Source: Neocallimastix lanati (nom. inval.) (taxonomy: Eukaryota; Neocallimastigomycota; Neocallimastigomycetes; Neocallimastigales; Neocallimastigaceae). Taken from it: a stretch of DNA of 64,000 bases. Each line of letters starts with the position of its first letter. The stretch's first letter is position 1. The notes under the pieces are model-generated. The model did not search any database and had not been told where the DNA came from. It saw only the letters and a list, made by a program, of their open reading frames with translations. The DNA is taken from NCBI GenBank assembly GCA_016946835.1, contig JACVTC010000025.1:1452501-1516500 (forward strand), given 5' to 3'. Position numbers and translations under genes: made by a program. Of the stretch, positions 1-13,093 are shown piece by piece.

Positions 1-189
1 GTTTAAAGACAGTATTAAGACAACCAGCATACTTATTATTCTATGTTAGAGATCCATCTTCAATTAATAGGAATCCTTCAAAGATAAATGTATATTATTC
101 TATTTATTTATTATATTTATTTTATGATTATTAATTATTAACAATGAAATATATATTCTTCTATTACAATATAATACTAATTAAATATA

Positions 190-233
<44 letters not shown>

Positions 234-2020
234 TATTAAATTATATATTTATTTACGATTTATAATATATATATAGAAACAACAAGAAAATGAAAATACT
301 AATATAAATACAACTAATCATAGCGATACGAACAATATGAAAAAGAGAAAATTAGAAGATATTACTAAAGATAATACCCATCATAATAAAGAAATTAACA
401 AATCATTGCATAAAAATAGTAAAGTAGAAGATGAATTAAATGAATTATCAAAGAAACAATCTCCATCAGAGGAACCACATCAAAAAAAGATAAAATCATT
501 GCATAAAAATAAAGAAAGTACACCCAAAAAAGCTGAAGAAAAAGAATCAAAGAAAAATCATCATAATAAAACTACCTTATCTATGTCTGATGAATTGGGT
601 GAAAAAATTAGTCGTAAGGAACTGAAGAAACTTAAAAAGGAAAAGCAAAAGAATAAAGGATCTACTACTGCTTCCTCAGCATCAACTAATTCAAAACAAG
701 AATTATTAAATTCCCTTTTAAAATCAACTTCTAATCCATCCTCTGCCTCCAATGAACATAAGGAAATGTCTACTCATAAAAAGGATTCCAAATCATCAAA
801 ATCTTCTAAACATTCAAAGAATAAGATTCTTGATAGTATAATATCGAATACTTATAATGGAAATGGCTATTCAAATCCAATTCTAAAGGTTGATTATACT
901 AATAAATCAAGTGATAGTTGGGATATTATTAAAAATGATAAAATTACTCATGAAGAATCTCTTAAATCCAAAAAGTCAGAGCTCAGTAAAATTGGTAATT
1001 GGATTATTGAAGAAAAGAAGAAAGACCACTCCTTTGAAGATGAAATCATTCATGATGATAATGATGATGATGAATATGTTGTGAAGAATCAAATTAAAGA
1101 AAATCATACTGAAAGACCCGATAGTGCACCATTAGTTACTTGGGATGAAAAATTAGAAACTAAACAAGAAAAATTAGAAAGAGTTATTGCTCGTGAATCA
1201 GCTCATATTGAAAAATCTGGTGAATTTGAAGTTGATAAATCAAATACACTTTTTGGTTCCAATGGTAAAGTATCATTTTAAGAATATCTATTTATTAATT
1301 TTAATATTAAATTTTTTTGTCATTATATTAATTCGTTTTAATTAATTAATTAATGAATACATTTTATTATTATTATTATTATTATTTTTTTATTATTATA
1401 TTATTATTATTTTTTTATTTTTATTTTTTTTTTCATTATTTACGTATATATATGTATATATGTATACACAGTCGCTTTATGGGGTGAAGAAGAAGTTTCT
1501 AATGAAACAGCTTATGAACGTGAAGAATTCTTAGAAAGTACAAAGATTAGACATAAGAAACCAGATAATTGGGATATGGCATTGGATGCTGGTAAGGTTA
1601 AGAAAACGAAAAAGCAAAAGATTGAAAGAAATGGTGATCCAAGAATTCGTCAAGAAATGGTTCATCTTGGTTTCCGTCGTATTCAAGAAAAAATGAATAA
1701 GAATAGAAAGGTAAACAAACAAACAAACAAATAAATAAATAATAAACAAAAAATAGATAGTTAAATATTTCAATAATTAATTTGAATTCAATTAAAAATC
1801 TAAAAATATATAATATACGTTAATAATTTTATTTATGTACTATTTTTATTAAAATATATTCATATATATATATATTTTATCTTTATATTTTTATTTTTAT
1901 TATAATTATTATAATTATTTTTATTTTAAATAATAGAATCTTGAGGAATCTGTCAAAATAAAGTCATCACAAAAGAAAAGAATAAGAAAAGCGAAAAACA
2001 AAAATTTAAGAGATGATTAA
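1..2020 (+). CDS. Ubiquitin carboxyl-terminal hydrolase, USP36/UBP10-like, 5' truncated by window edge
   Basis: Cysteine protease that removes ubiquitin; the animal homologue USP36 works in the nucleolus on ribosome-biogenesis and rRNA-synthesis factors. Only the 3' part lies in the window. Exons 1-89, 277-1264, 1472-1710 and 1937-2020 join in phase. The first exon ends the peptidase C19 domain with AYLLFYVR, the typical last beta strand of USP catalytic domains. A long Lys/Ser-rich, probably disordered region follows (277-1000). The tail then carries LVTWDEKLE, ALWGEEE and NWDMALDAGKVKKTKKQK, which resembles the USP36 C-terminal block (VLTWDGE...DRGKTKKIKK). The last ~40 residues are basic, as expected for a nucleolar signal. 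The catalytic Cys and His boxes lie upstream, so activity cannot be judged. The USP call is secure from the end motif; the USP36 subfamily is inferred from the tail. Confidence 0.8.
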
Positions 2021-2030
2021 ATTTAAAAGC

Positions 2031-2088
<58 letters not shown>

Positions 2089-2190
2089 AAAAAGAAAGAT
2101 AAAATAAACAGTAAAATAATAATAAAAAAAATTTTTTTTTTATTAATTTTAATATTAATTATATTTTATATTACAACTTCTTTTTTTCTT

Positions 2191-2234
<44 letters not shown>

Positions 2235-3112
2235 CATCATTTATTTTTTAATACTATATTATGATTTAAATTATTAACATAATATATTAAATATTTTAAT
2301 TTTTTTTCTTTCATTCTTTCTATTTATCAATATTAAAAAAAATATATATATACAAATACACATTATTATAATTTTAATTGCTTTTATTATACATATATGA
2401 ATGAACAGTTATATTAAAAAAAATATATATTATATTACATTCTAATGAATATATTGCTTATATCAATATATCTTAATAATATATATTTTATAATAATGTG
2501 TAATATAATATCTATTAGTCTATAATAATTTAATTGATTCTTTTCTTTTTTTTTTTTTTTAGAAAAAAAAAAAATTAAATAGATAAACACTATATTACTA
2601 CTATTAATATTAATAATCGCTTTATTTTAATCCTATAGAAATACACACTTTTTTTTTAAGTACTTTTATATTTATATATATTATTTTCAATTCAACTTTT
2701 ATGTTTTTTTCTTTTTTTTTTTTTTTTTTTTTTTTTTGAAATATCTTTTCTTATATATATATATATATTTATAATTAAAATTATTTATTTTTAATTTCAT
2801 TTTACTTTTTATATTTTTTTTTTTATTAATAGTTCTTTGTAGTTTTTTTCTTTTTTTCTTTCTTTCTTTTTTTTTTTTTTTTATTTTTATAATAAAAAAA
2901 AAAGATAATAAAATAAAAAAATATAAATAAATAATAATAAATATTAAATTATAAAACATATAATAATTATTTTAAATAAAAAATAAAATAAGATTAAATA
3001 AAATAAATAAATAATAAAAAAAAAAAAAAATAAAAAAATAAAATTATATATATATATTTAGATTATTCTTATTATTATTATTATTTTTTAAATAATTGTA
3101 TTTTTAAAATAA

Positions 3113-3174
<62 letters not shown>

Positions 3175-3292
3175 TTAAAAAAAAGAATTTATTTATGCTT
3201 ATATAAATATTTATAGTTATTTTTATTTTTATTTTTTTTTTTAATTAATTAATAATGATTAAAGATATTAATGATAAATGATATTTATAATA

Positions 3293-3337
<45 letters not shown>
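2021..3337. other. Convergent intergenic region, A/T homopolymers
   Basis: Lies between the 3' ends of the USP36-like and GPHR genes. It holds an A run at 2035-2086 beginning 14 bp after the first stop codon, T runs near 2188-2234 and 3296-3337, and an ATT repeat at about 3117-3174. No coding or RNA signal was recognised. Confidence 0.8.
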
Positions 3338-6300
3338 CTATTCTAAAATTAATTTTTGCTTTTGTAATTGATCAACCATATACAAAAATACTATACTAAA
3401 TAATGCGGATATTAAAAATATAACATCAAACCAACGTTGATAAAAATCAAATTCAATGGATTTTAACACATCTGTAATAATTGTACTATAAAAATATATA
3501 TATATATATTTATTATTAATATTATAATCTTATTTTAATTAAATATATATATATATATTTAATTATATATTATTTAATTTATTGTATTTATTTATTTACC
3601 GATATTGTGGTGGTAAATTCATTCTCATCATTAATACAAAACTTAAAAAGTAGGTACCCATAAACCAAGCTAAAAATAACACAATATTATCTGGTGACAA
3701 AGCTTTCGAATAGTTTTGGAAAATCTATTAATATATAATATATTTATATATTATATTAATTATTATAAATAAAATATAAAAAAGATAATAATAATAATAA
3801 TAATAATAATAATATATATATATATATATATTTTTTACCTTCATAATTTGAATTAATAAACTTCTAATAGATACTAAAATTAAAACACCAATAAATATAA
3901 AACTAAGTTGTTTTGACCAAACATTAATATCAATATTTAATTGAAAATATTGAACAACAATATCTAATCCATAGGTAATTGGATCTGTTTCTCCAATACG
4001 ATTAAATAAAATATTAACAACAGTCTATATACATATATAAAATAAGAATATATATATATATTTTTTATTTTTTTAATTTAATAATAATATTTATCTAATA
4101 TATATATATATATATTTATTTTATAATTCAATTATTATTCATGACTAACCATCACGATTTTATAGAGACAATATCCTGAAAAAAAATATCCTAAAAAGTT
4201 ATTATACTTTCCTTGCCATGTTTGTGAAAAAGCAATTTTATCCTAAGAAATAAATACAATAATAACAAATGTTAAAAATAAAAAAAAAAAAAATTGTTTT
4301 TTATTTCATTTAATAATCAATATTTTAAAAAAAAAAAAATTTTTTTTTATTGATTTTTATTGTTGCTATTATTATTAATTTTATAGTTACTTTTTCAATA
4401 TATAATTCATCAATTGCTTGGTATAATTGTCTATTAAACATTTCAAGTTCTTGTATTTCCTCATTTAATTTATTTACTATATTAAAATTTTAATCAAAAT
4501 ATATATAAATAAATATATATATATATAATTTAAGATATGTTAAAAGATGTCAATACAAATACAATAAGATTTATAAGAAAAAAAAATATTTATTTAATTT
4601 TTTCAATGAAAATAATATAATATTTAAATCTATTATCCTTTTTTTTTTTTTTTTTTATCTTTGCTTTCTTACTTTCATTTGTTTTTGGTTTAAATATATT
4701 AAATAGTTGGGAAAGTGATTGTTTTGGATTTTGTTGTTCAGATTCATTATACTGTAAAAATTTTTTTGATTAACATATATATAATTATTAATTAATTTGA
4801 TTTTAACAAATTAATGATAATATAATAATAATAGTAATATTAATATAATATATATATATATATATATAAATTCATTATTTATTATATATTATGTATAATG
4901 CATTATCTATTGTAATTATAAACCTTTTCTTTTAGTTTTAATAGTCTTCTTTTTTTCATTAATATATTTTCCATAGTTTTTTGATATTTTCTTTCTGCCA
5001 TATTAATGTCTTCTTTTGAAATTGGTCTATAAAAATTAATATTATTATTGTATTATTATTATTTATTTATTTTTATTTTTATTTTTATTTTTATTTTTAT
5101 TTTTATTTTTATTTTTATTTTTATTTTTTTTTTTTTTTTTTGATAATTTATTAATTAGTACACCCTATTTGATAATATTAATATATAATAAAAGTATATA
5201 ATATAAATTCAACATGTATATTATAACCAATAGGTATTTTACTTTATAAATATTGAAAGAGTTGTATAAGGACTGTTAACAGCACCAAATCCAGATAAAA
5301 TTGCCATAAATGTTACTCCAAAAATACCAACCCTTCCGATACCTTCAGTTAACATATTAATGTCCTTGGCTAATTATGTAAATATTATTTATATTATTAT
5401 TATTATTCACGAAATAAAAATATAATTATTATTATTAATGATGGTTAATTTTAATATTAAATTAATATTTTTAACTGAATTATCTTATTTTTCATAATAA
5501 ATATTTGCTTTATAATTGAAATTAACAAATTTTTACTGATACTTACGTTGGGCATATTTTGAATAAATTGGGAAATATATAGCAATTTTCCAAAATATTA
5601 ATGCGTATAATGAATAAAGTATGATAGTGAATGTTAAATGTATATAATGAACTAAAAATATTGTACGTATTCAATAATTCATAGTATATAGTGATAAATT
5701 ATTTATATTAATATACATAAACAAGTATATGTTTAAATATACTTTAAATAATATATATATATAAATATAATTTTTAATTTACTTCTTGAAAAACGAAATA
5801 TGTAATAACTTTGATATGACGGTATAACAACAGATACTAAAAATAACATAAAATAAATAAATAATTTCCAATAAAATCTTCTTGAACTATTTTTTTTTAA
5901 AAAAAAATTATAATATATTATATAGAACATTTATTAAGACAATATAAATACAATTTATATATAAATTTATTAGATTTTAATAATTGATAATATTTAATAT
6001 TTTTAAATAAATATAAATATATATATATATATATAATTTTTTATAAATAGGTATATATATTTAAAAATAATAAATAAAATAAAATAAAATAAAATAAAAT
6101 AAAATAAAATAAAATAAAATAAAATAAAATAAAATAAAATAAAATAAAATAAAATAAAATAAAATAAAATAAAATAAAATAAAATAAAATAAAATAAAAT
6201 AAAATAAAATAAAATAAAATAAAATAAAATAAAATAAATAAAATAAAATAAAATAAAATAAAATAAAATAAAATAAAATAAAATAAAATAAATAAAATAA

Positions 6301-6973
6301 AATAAAATAAAATAAAATAAAATAAAATAAAATAAAATAAAATAAAATAAAATAAAATAAAATAAAATAAATAAAATAAAATAAAATAAAATAAAATAAA
6401 ATAAAATAAAATAAAATAAAATAAAATAAAATAAAATAAAATAAAATAAAATAAAATAAAATAAAATAAAATAAAATAAAATAAAATAAAATAAAATAAA
6501 ATAAAATAAAATAAAATAAAATAAAATAAAATAAAATAAATAAATAAAATAAAATAAAATAAAATAAAATAAAATAAAATAAAATAAAATAAAATAAAAT
6601 AAAATAAAATAAAATAAAATAAAATAAAATAAATAAAATAAAACAAAATAATATAAAATAAAAAAAAAAAAAAAAATGAAATGAAATGATATTTATATAT
6701 ATATTCATAAATTTACCTTAAACTTAAAACATCTGAAATTTCAAAAATAACTAATTCAAAAAGTGAACAACTTCCAGCGAACACTAATGAAAATAGAATT
6801 CTTACAAAATTATTTTTAACTTCATAGTCTGTATATAATTTATTTTCAAAAAATAGGTGGCCGATAATATAATAAACTACAAACAATGTTAATAACACTA
6901 TTCCAGAGTAAATTAACGAAAAAAATGAAGTCTTAATTTCGAGAGAATCAAGATTACCATGTATATTTTCCAT
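3338..6973 (-). CDS. GPHR: Golgi pH regulator / GPR89 family anion channel (GTG family)
   Basis: Multi-pass membrane protein of the GPHR/GPR89/GTG family, a voltage-dependent anion channel that supports Golgi acidification in animals. Eleven exons (minus strand): 6973-6717, 5886-5783, 5651-5547, 5369-5243, 5026-4924, 4751-4673, 4476-4391, 4242-4150, 4024-3839, 3724-3600, 3485-3338. They join in phase to about 470 aa (human 455). Family blocks appear in order: [37 protein letters not shown], a charged coiled loop (residues ~200-290), [43 protein letters not shown] and [10 protein letters not shown] near the C terminus. The start at 6973 precedes the first membrane segment and has no better upstream ATG. 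Intron 1 (5887-6716) carries the AAAAT array, and the TAG stop abuts a 42-nt A run on the sense strand. Identification is secure; channel activity is known only from the family. Confidence 0.93.
6069..6660. repeat. (AAAAT)n pentanucleotide microsatellite inside GPHR intron 1
   Basis: About 590 bp of AAAAT units, read as ATTTT/TTTTA on the GPHR sense strand. Single 4-nt AAAT interruptions occur near 6237, 6292, 6370 and 6541, and the 3' edge degenerates at 6630-6660. It makes up most of the 830-bp first intron. Apparent Phe/Ile/Leu/Tyr-only reading frames here are artefacts of the repeat. Confidence 0.98.
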
Positions 6974-8324
6974 GATTGTTATTTATTTATTTATTTATTT
7001 ATTAATAGTATATACACTTGTTTTTTTTTTTTTCTAAAATTATTTGCTTTGTTAAATATTAATTTACTTTTTTTGAAAATTTTATTAATAAATTTTAATA
7101 TTGCTTTAATATTTTTTTCTTAATTAGAGCATAAAAAATCAATGGATGAAACCTTTCTTTCTTTCTTTCTTTCTTTCTTTTTTTTATTATTACTTTATTT
7201 TTTATATAATATTACTTATAAAAAAAAGAAAATGATTCAAACATGATATAATTATATACAAAATGATGGGTAATATTATATTAAATGGAATAGTAATGGA
7301 TAATCATTTAATTTTAGTAATTTATATTAAATATACATATTTTATTTCTTCTTTATATTTCCTCTTTTTGAAGATAAATTTTGTTCTCCTATATATATAT
7401 ATATAATATTAAAATTGAATATTTTTTCTAACAATTTTTCTTTATAAAAAATATTTCTTTTACTTAATATTTTCCTTATTTTTTTTTCTTTTTATTCTAT
7501 TACTAAATTATTTCCTCAACTTTGTAACCTTTTTTTTTATTTATTTAATATATACCTTCTATTTAAATTGTAATTAAAAGGAAAATCTTCAAAAAATAAA
7601 AAAATTAATTAAAATTTAAATATTGGAAAAAAAAATTATAAATTTTAATTTATAATTTAATTTTCTTTTTTAATACAAAATAAATAAATAAATAAATATT
7701 AAATAGATAAATATTAAATAAATAAATAAATAATTATATAATTAAATAAACAAATACTCAATATTCATTTAATAATTAATATCATTCACAAAAAATTATA
7801 TGATAATATTTTATTTTTTATTTTTATACATAAACGTTATTTTACTTTTATTTAATATGAAATATATTCATATTCTATAATATTTTATTTTTTTTTTATT
7901 TAATTTTTTTGTCATTTTTTTATTTTTTTTTCATAATTATTCATTTATATATATTTCCATTTTTAACTTTACAAATAATAAATAATTATAATAAATAGTA
8001 ATCTATGGAATAAAAAAATAAAAATATTTTTTAATGGGAATAAATATATATATTTTATAAAAAAATAGGGAAAAAAAAAAAAACATGATATCTTATGATC
8101 TTATGATTAAATTATAAATTAATAAAGGATTTATTATTTTTATTTTATTAAAAAATAAAAATACGATATAATTAAATTAAAACTAAAAAGTGATAAAATA
8201 AAAGAAATAATAAATATAAATATATGATATTATTTTTTTTTCTTTCTCTTTTTTTTTTTTTTTGAAAAAAAAAAAAAAAAATATATATATATAAAAGAGG
8301 AGGAAAAAAATTAGATATAGAAAA
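6974..8324. other. Intergenic region between GPHR 5' end and NSA2 3' end
   Basis: Both flanking genes are on the minus strand, so this holds the GPHR promoter and NSA2 3' flank. Only AT-rich sequence is seen, with a (TTTC)n patch near 7157-7180 and short A/T runs. Confidence 0.75.
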
Positions 8325-10087
8325 TTATACTAAAAGAACAGCATTAATGCAACCATCAAGTTCTGGATTATTAGTAACTTGAGCATATTTACCCCATACA
8401 ACTTTACCATTGGAGGTGACAAGACCAAGTTCACTAACATTAACTTCTATAATAGTACCCTTAGTCATAACACCTAATTGAGTGTACATAGCACTTTGCG
8501 GATTCTTTTTAACACCAATAATTGGAAGATAGAAAGTAGCACGAAGTTCTGGATGGGTAACATGAGCTTTCTTGTAACGTAAAGCCATTGGTCTAATGAA
8601 TCTTTCCATCTTTGGTGGTTTACGTGTGAAGGACTCACCAACAAATGTAGCCTTAGTAACCATACGCTTCCATGCTTTGGCTATTTAAGTATTTAATAGT
8701 TATACCAAAATTTTTATTAATTGTAATTATTTAATTTATAAATTTATTATTTTCACTATAATTATGTTTTTTTTTTTTTTTTAAACTTACATTTTGATTT
8801 TCCTGTTTTAATAACCTTGAACATTTCATCTTCCGAAATACCACGAACCTTTGGAAGTGGTACATTCCATTTACCAGCCTTTTCTTTTCTTTTTTGTTTA
8901 ATCATATTACTAAGAACCTTAGCTCTAGTTTGGTTTTCACGATCAAGAAGATAAGTTGGGACGGCTCCTTCTTGAACTTTATCATCGGTCTTATGTTTGT
9001 TAGAACGTTCATCATGCATTTTAAGACTTTAATTTAAATTTTAAAATTAATATCATCATTTATATTTTTAAAATTTATAATTAATTTCAAAATATATTTA
9101 ATTATAATAGATGGCAATTGTATACATACGTTTTCTTCATTTGAATCTTTTCAGCATGACGTTTCTTGTTATATAATTTAGCCTTGAAACCATGAACCTT
9201 TTGAGCGAATGCAGACTTCTTGTGAGCTTCACGAGCTTCACGCTTACGCCTGTTTTATTATAATATGATATTTTATTAATATATATATATATATAAATTT
9301 TTATTTAATTATAAAATATTTTAATATAAAATTTCAAAATTATACAAAAAATATAAATTAGAATATGTTCATTATTTATTTTCGAGAAAATTTTAAATTG
9401 CAAATAAAAAAAAAAATTTGAAAAATATATATATCTATATAATTAATTCCAATTAATAATTATGATTTTTTTTATGATATTTTTATACTTTTATATATTA
9501 TGATTTGTACTTATTTAAATTTAAAATTTTGAAAAATTTTCATAATTATAAATAATTCTTGTAAACAAATTTATTAAATTAATTATTAAATCATTAATCA
9601 ATTTTACTGATGAAATATAGTTTTTTTTTTTTTTTAAATATCAAATATATCATTATTATAAATTTTTAAGGAATATATGGTTCTATTTAACTTAAAATTA
9701 AATTTAAATTTCTAAATCATTAATTTTTATTTGAAAATAATACTTATGAAAAAGTTTATATATATATAACTTTTAATTTTATAATTCTCTAGATTTATGG
9801 ATTTGTATTTCTATTTTTTTCAATAATTCTTACATTCTTTCTTCATAGTTGAATTGACGACCATGTTTCTTAATAGCTTCCTCAATATATTCGTTTTGTG
9901 GCTATTTATTGATTGTTAAACAATTTATTTTAAAAATTTGAATAATTGATATATTTTTTTTTTATTAATTAAAATAAGTATATATATATATAATAAATAA
10001 ATAAATAAAAGAAATAAATATTTTTATTGTATTAATGGACAAATAAAATTAATTATTATATTATTTTTTATATTGACTATTTACCAT
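8325..10087 (-). CDS. NSA2: Ribosome biogenesis protein NSA2 (TINP1)
   Basis: Nucleolar factor needed for 60S pre-ribosome maturation and 27S pre-rRNA processing. Five exons: 10087-10085, 9901-9834, 9249-9130, 9026-8791, 8680-8325, summing to 783 nt, exactly 260 aa as in yeast and human. The first coding exon is only ATG, followed at once by a GTAAAT donor; exon 2 starts [12 protein letters not shown], matching the invariant MPQNEYIE start of the family. Other diagnostic blocks are [68 protein letters not shown] and the C terminus [20 protein letters not shown], which forms the RPS8-like fold. Upstream DNA contains ATTGG (10343), CCAATCA (10359-10365) and GGGCCCCC (10226-10233). Confidence 0.97.
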
Positions 10088-10225
10088 TCTGTTTTTTTAT
10101 ATTATAAAAATAATTAAATATTAAAATTTCAAGATTTATATCAAATTTTATGAGATTAAAACTTATACAATAATACTTTCAATTATAATATAATTTTTTT
10201 TTCTTTTTTTTAAAAAAAAAAAAAA

Positions 10226-10233
10226 GGGCCCCC
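10226..10233. promoter_or_regulatory. GGGCCCCC block upstream of NSA2
   Basis: Eight consecutive G/C bases between a 14-nt A run and a pyrimidine stretch, about 140 bp upstream of the NSA2 start codon. Such a run is very improbable at this base composition. A regulatory role is inference. Confidence 0.4.
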
Positions 10234-10358
10234 TTTTCTCTTAACAGTTATTGTAAAAAGAAAAACACTTCTATTTTAAATAATTAATACCTAATAGTTC
10301 TTTATAATTTTTAGGTATAAAAAAAAAAAAAAAAAACTATATTGGTTTACATATATCC

Positions 10359-10365
10359 AATCACA
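10359..10365. promoter_or_regulatory. CCAATCA box upstream of NSA2
   Basis: CCAATCA about 270 bp upstream of the NSA2 start, with a second ATTGG at 10343-10347. It fits the NF-Y/HAP consensus. Function is inferred from sequence only. Confidence 0.4.
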
Positions 10366-10741
10366 TGGTTATATATTATATTATCAAATATATTATGATT
10401 AATATTATTTTAAAAATATTTATTAACAAATAACTTTTTAATGAAAATGATATAATTAATAATTTGGTAATAATTAAATGTCAATAATTATTATCTCATT
10501 AAATTCAATTAAATAATAAATAATAATAATAAATAATAAATAATAAATAATAAATAATAAATAATAAATAATAAATAATAAATAATAAATAATAAATAAT
10601 AAATAAATAAATAATAATAATAATAGAAATAATAATAATAATAATAAATAATAAATAAATAAGTAATAAATAATAATAATAGAAATAATAAAATATTTTG
10701 TTTATATATATAAGTCTTATTAGATATATTTTATTAATTGT

Positions 10742-10953
<212 letters not shown>

Positions 10954-12171
10954 CCTTTTTTATATGTTATTATTTATTTATTAAATACCACTTATTGTCT
11001 ATAATTAATTTTATTAATAAAGTTTTTTGATTATGAAAAAGTTTAAATAAAATTTGATTATAAATTGTGTTTTGTGTTTTGTGTTTTGAATATTTTTTTT
11101 ATATCAAAAATTTTTATGGTTTTTTTGGACTTTAAAATTTTGTTTTTGGTGGATTAACATTTTATTTAATTAAATATTTTTGTTATTCTATATATAAATT
11201 GATAAATTGAATATGTACATTTTTGAACATTTAAAAGTAAAAAAAAAAAAAAAAATACTACTTCTTTACAAACGGTGTTTGTGAAATTATACTAAATCCG
11301 TAGGGATAAAGTACTATAAAGTACTAAATAATAAAATCTAAAAAGAAATAAAAGTAATATTTTCAATTTAAATAAATTTTATTATTTAAAGATATCAATA
11401 TTTTTTTTAAAAAAAAAATTTATTCCTTAAAGGGGTGATAAATATATTCCCAAAATCATTATTATCTTAATTCTCCTTAGTTGTTCCTTTACTACGACAA
11501 AATGTAAAATAAAAAAAATGGATCAATAAGTTGTTTTAATACTATTTTAACTGAAATAGAAAATATTTAATAATTTAATACATCTTCTTACACAAAATAA
11601 AACATTGTATTTTTGAAGAGATAACTAAATATATCAAGATAAAAATTCCTAGATGAATATTTGATATTATTTCAAGAATCTTAATCCGTCCTCTTTAGTA
11701 ACAATATACAATATCGTCTTTAACGAATGAATAAATACGGCTTGAATATAAATACTAGTGAAATAAAATATATATTTTCTATTTTTCATTTAATAATAAT
11801 ATTTAGTTATTATATAATAAAATATATAATATTATTTATTTAGTATTTATTAATTTTAATTCATTGTTTATTATTATTTATTTATTTATTTAATATTTAA
11901 AATTTAATTATAATTATAATAAGCAATCATATATAATATAAATATATATAAAATATTAACAATTAAAATTTTTATTTTGAATATTTGAATTATTTTTATT
12001 TATTTTTATTTTTTATTTACTATATACATAAATATATTTATTTTAATATAAATATATAAATATGTATATATTTTTATAAAAAAAAAGTCAACATTTTTGA
12101 AATTTAAAAATTATTATTAAGAATTTCAAGGTACTTAAAATATAAATAAATAAATAATTAAACGTTAAATC

Positions 12172-12202
<31 letters not shown>

Positions 12203-12455
12203 TTGGATTGAAAAAATATTAATATTGAAAACTCATATGTATTATATTTGAATTTAAAAAAGTTATTAATAAATTTATTGAAATTTATTTTAATAAAAAA
12301 GGAAGAAATAAATTTTATATGCTGATAAATTATATCTCTTTTATTGATTATGAAAAATAAAGAATAAAAATATTTATAAATGTTTAAAAAAGGGAATCTT
12401 TAAAATTTATGAAAACATAATTGATTATGTATATCTTATTTTCAATAATTTATAT

Positions 12456-12501
<46 letters not shown>

Positions 12502-13093
12502 AAAATGGACCAATACATCAGGGCTTCAAAAAATAAAAATAAAATTAAAGTTATATTAAGATATTAATCAATATAAACAAAAAGTTCAAAATACATTTTT
12601 TCTTTTTTATCTTTCAATTATTAAGAGCACCTTTACTCTTTTATACAAATGAAATTTGATGAAAAATAAATATTTTAAAATTTAATAATATAAAATTTAA
12701 AATAATATTTATATTATTATTATTATTATTATTTATAAATTCTTTAAACATTCATTAGGAAATTTAATAATATCAATAAAAAATTAAATAAACTATTTTA
12801 TTTTTACATATTTATAACATTTATTAACCATTTCAGTTATAAATTTTAATACAAATTACCATAATTATTTCAATTATATGTATTAAAAAATTAATTTTGA
12901 TGATGAAAAAATATTTTATAATTAATAAATCATAAATTGATAATTAATAATATTAATATATATATTAATAAATTTTAAAACTTATATTAAAAATATAATA
13001 TACATATAAGGAAATTAATAATATATCAAATATATTTAATGTTAATTTATTATTTATAATTTTTATTTATAAAATAAAGATTTTAATTAGATA

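Noticed and set aside
6041-6708. Long frames of Phe/Ile/Leu/Tyr only, over 200 codons
   Set aside because: They are the AAAAT repeat read in different frames, inside GPHR intron 1.
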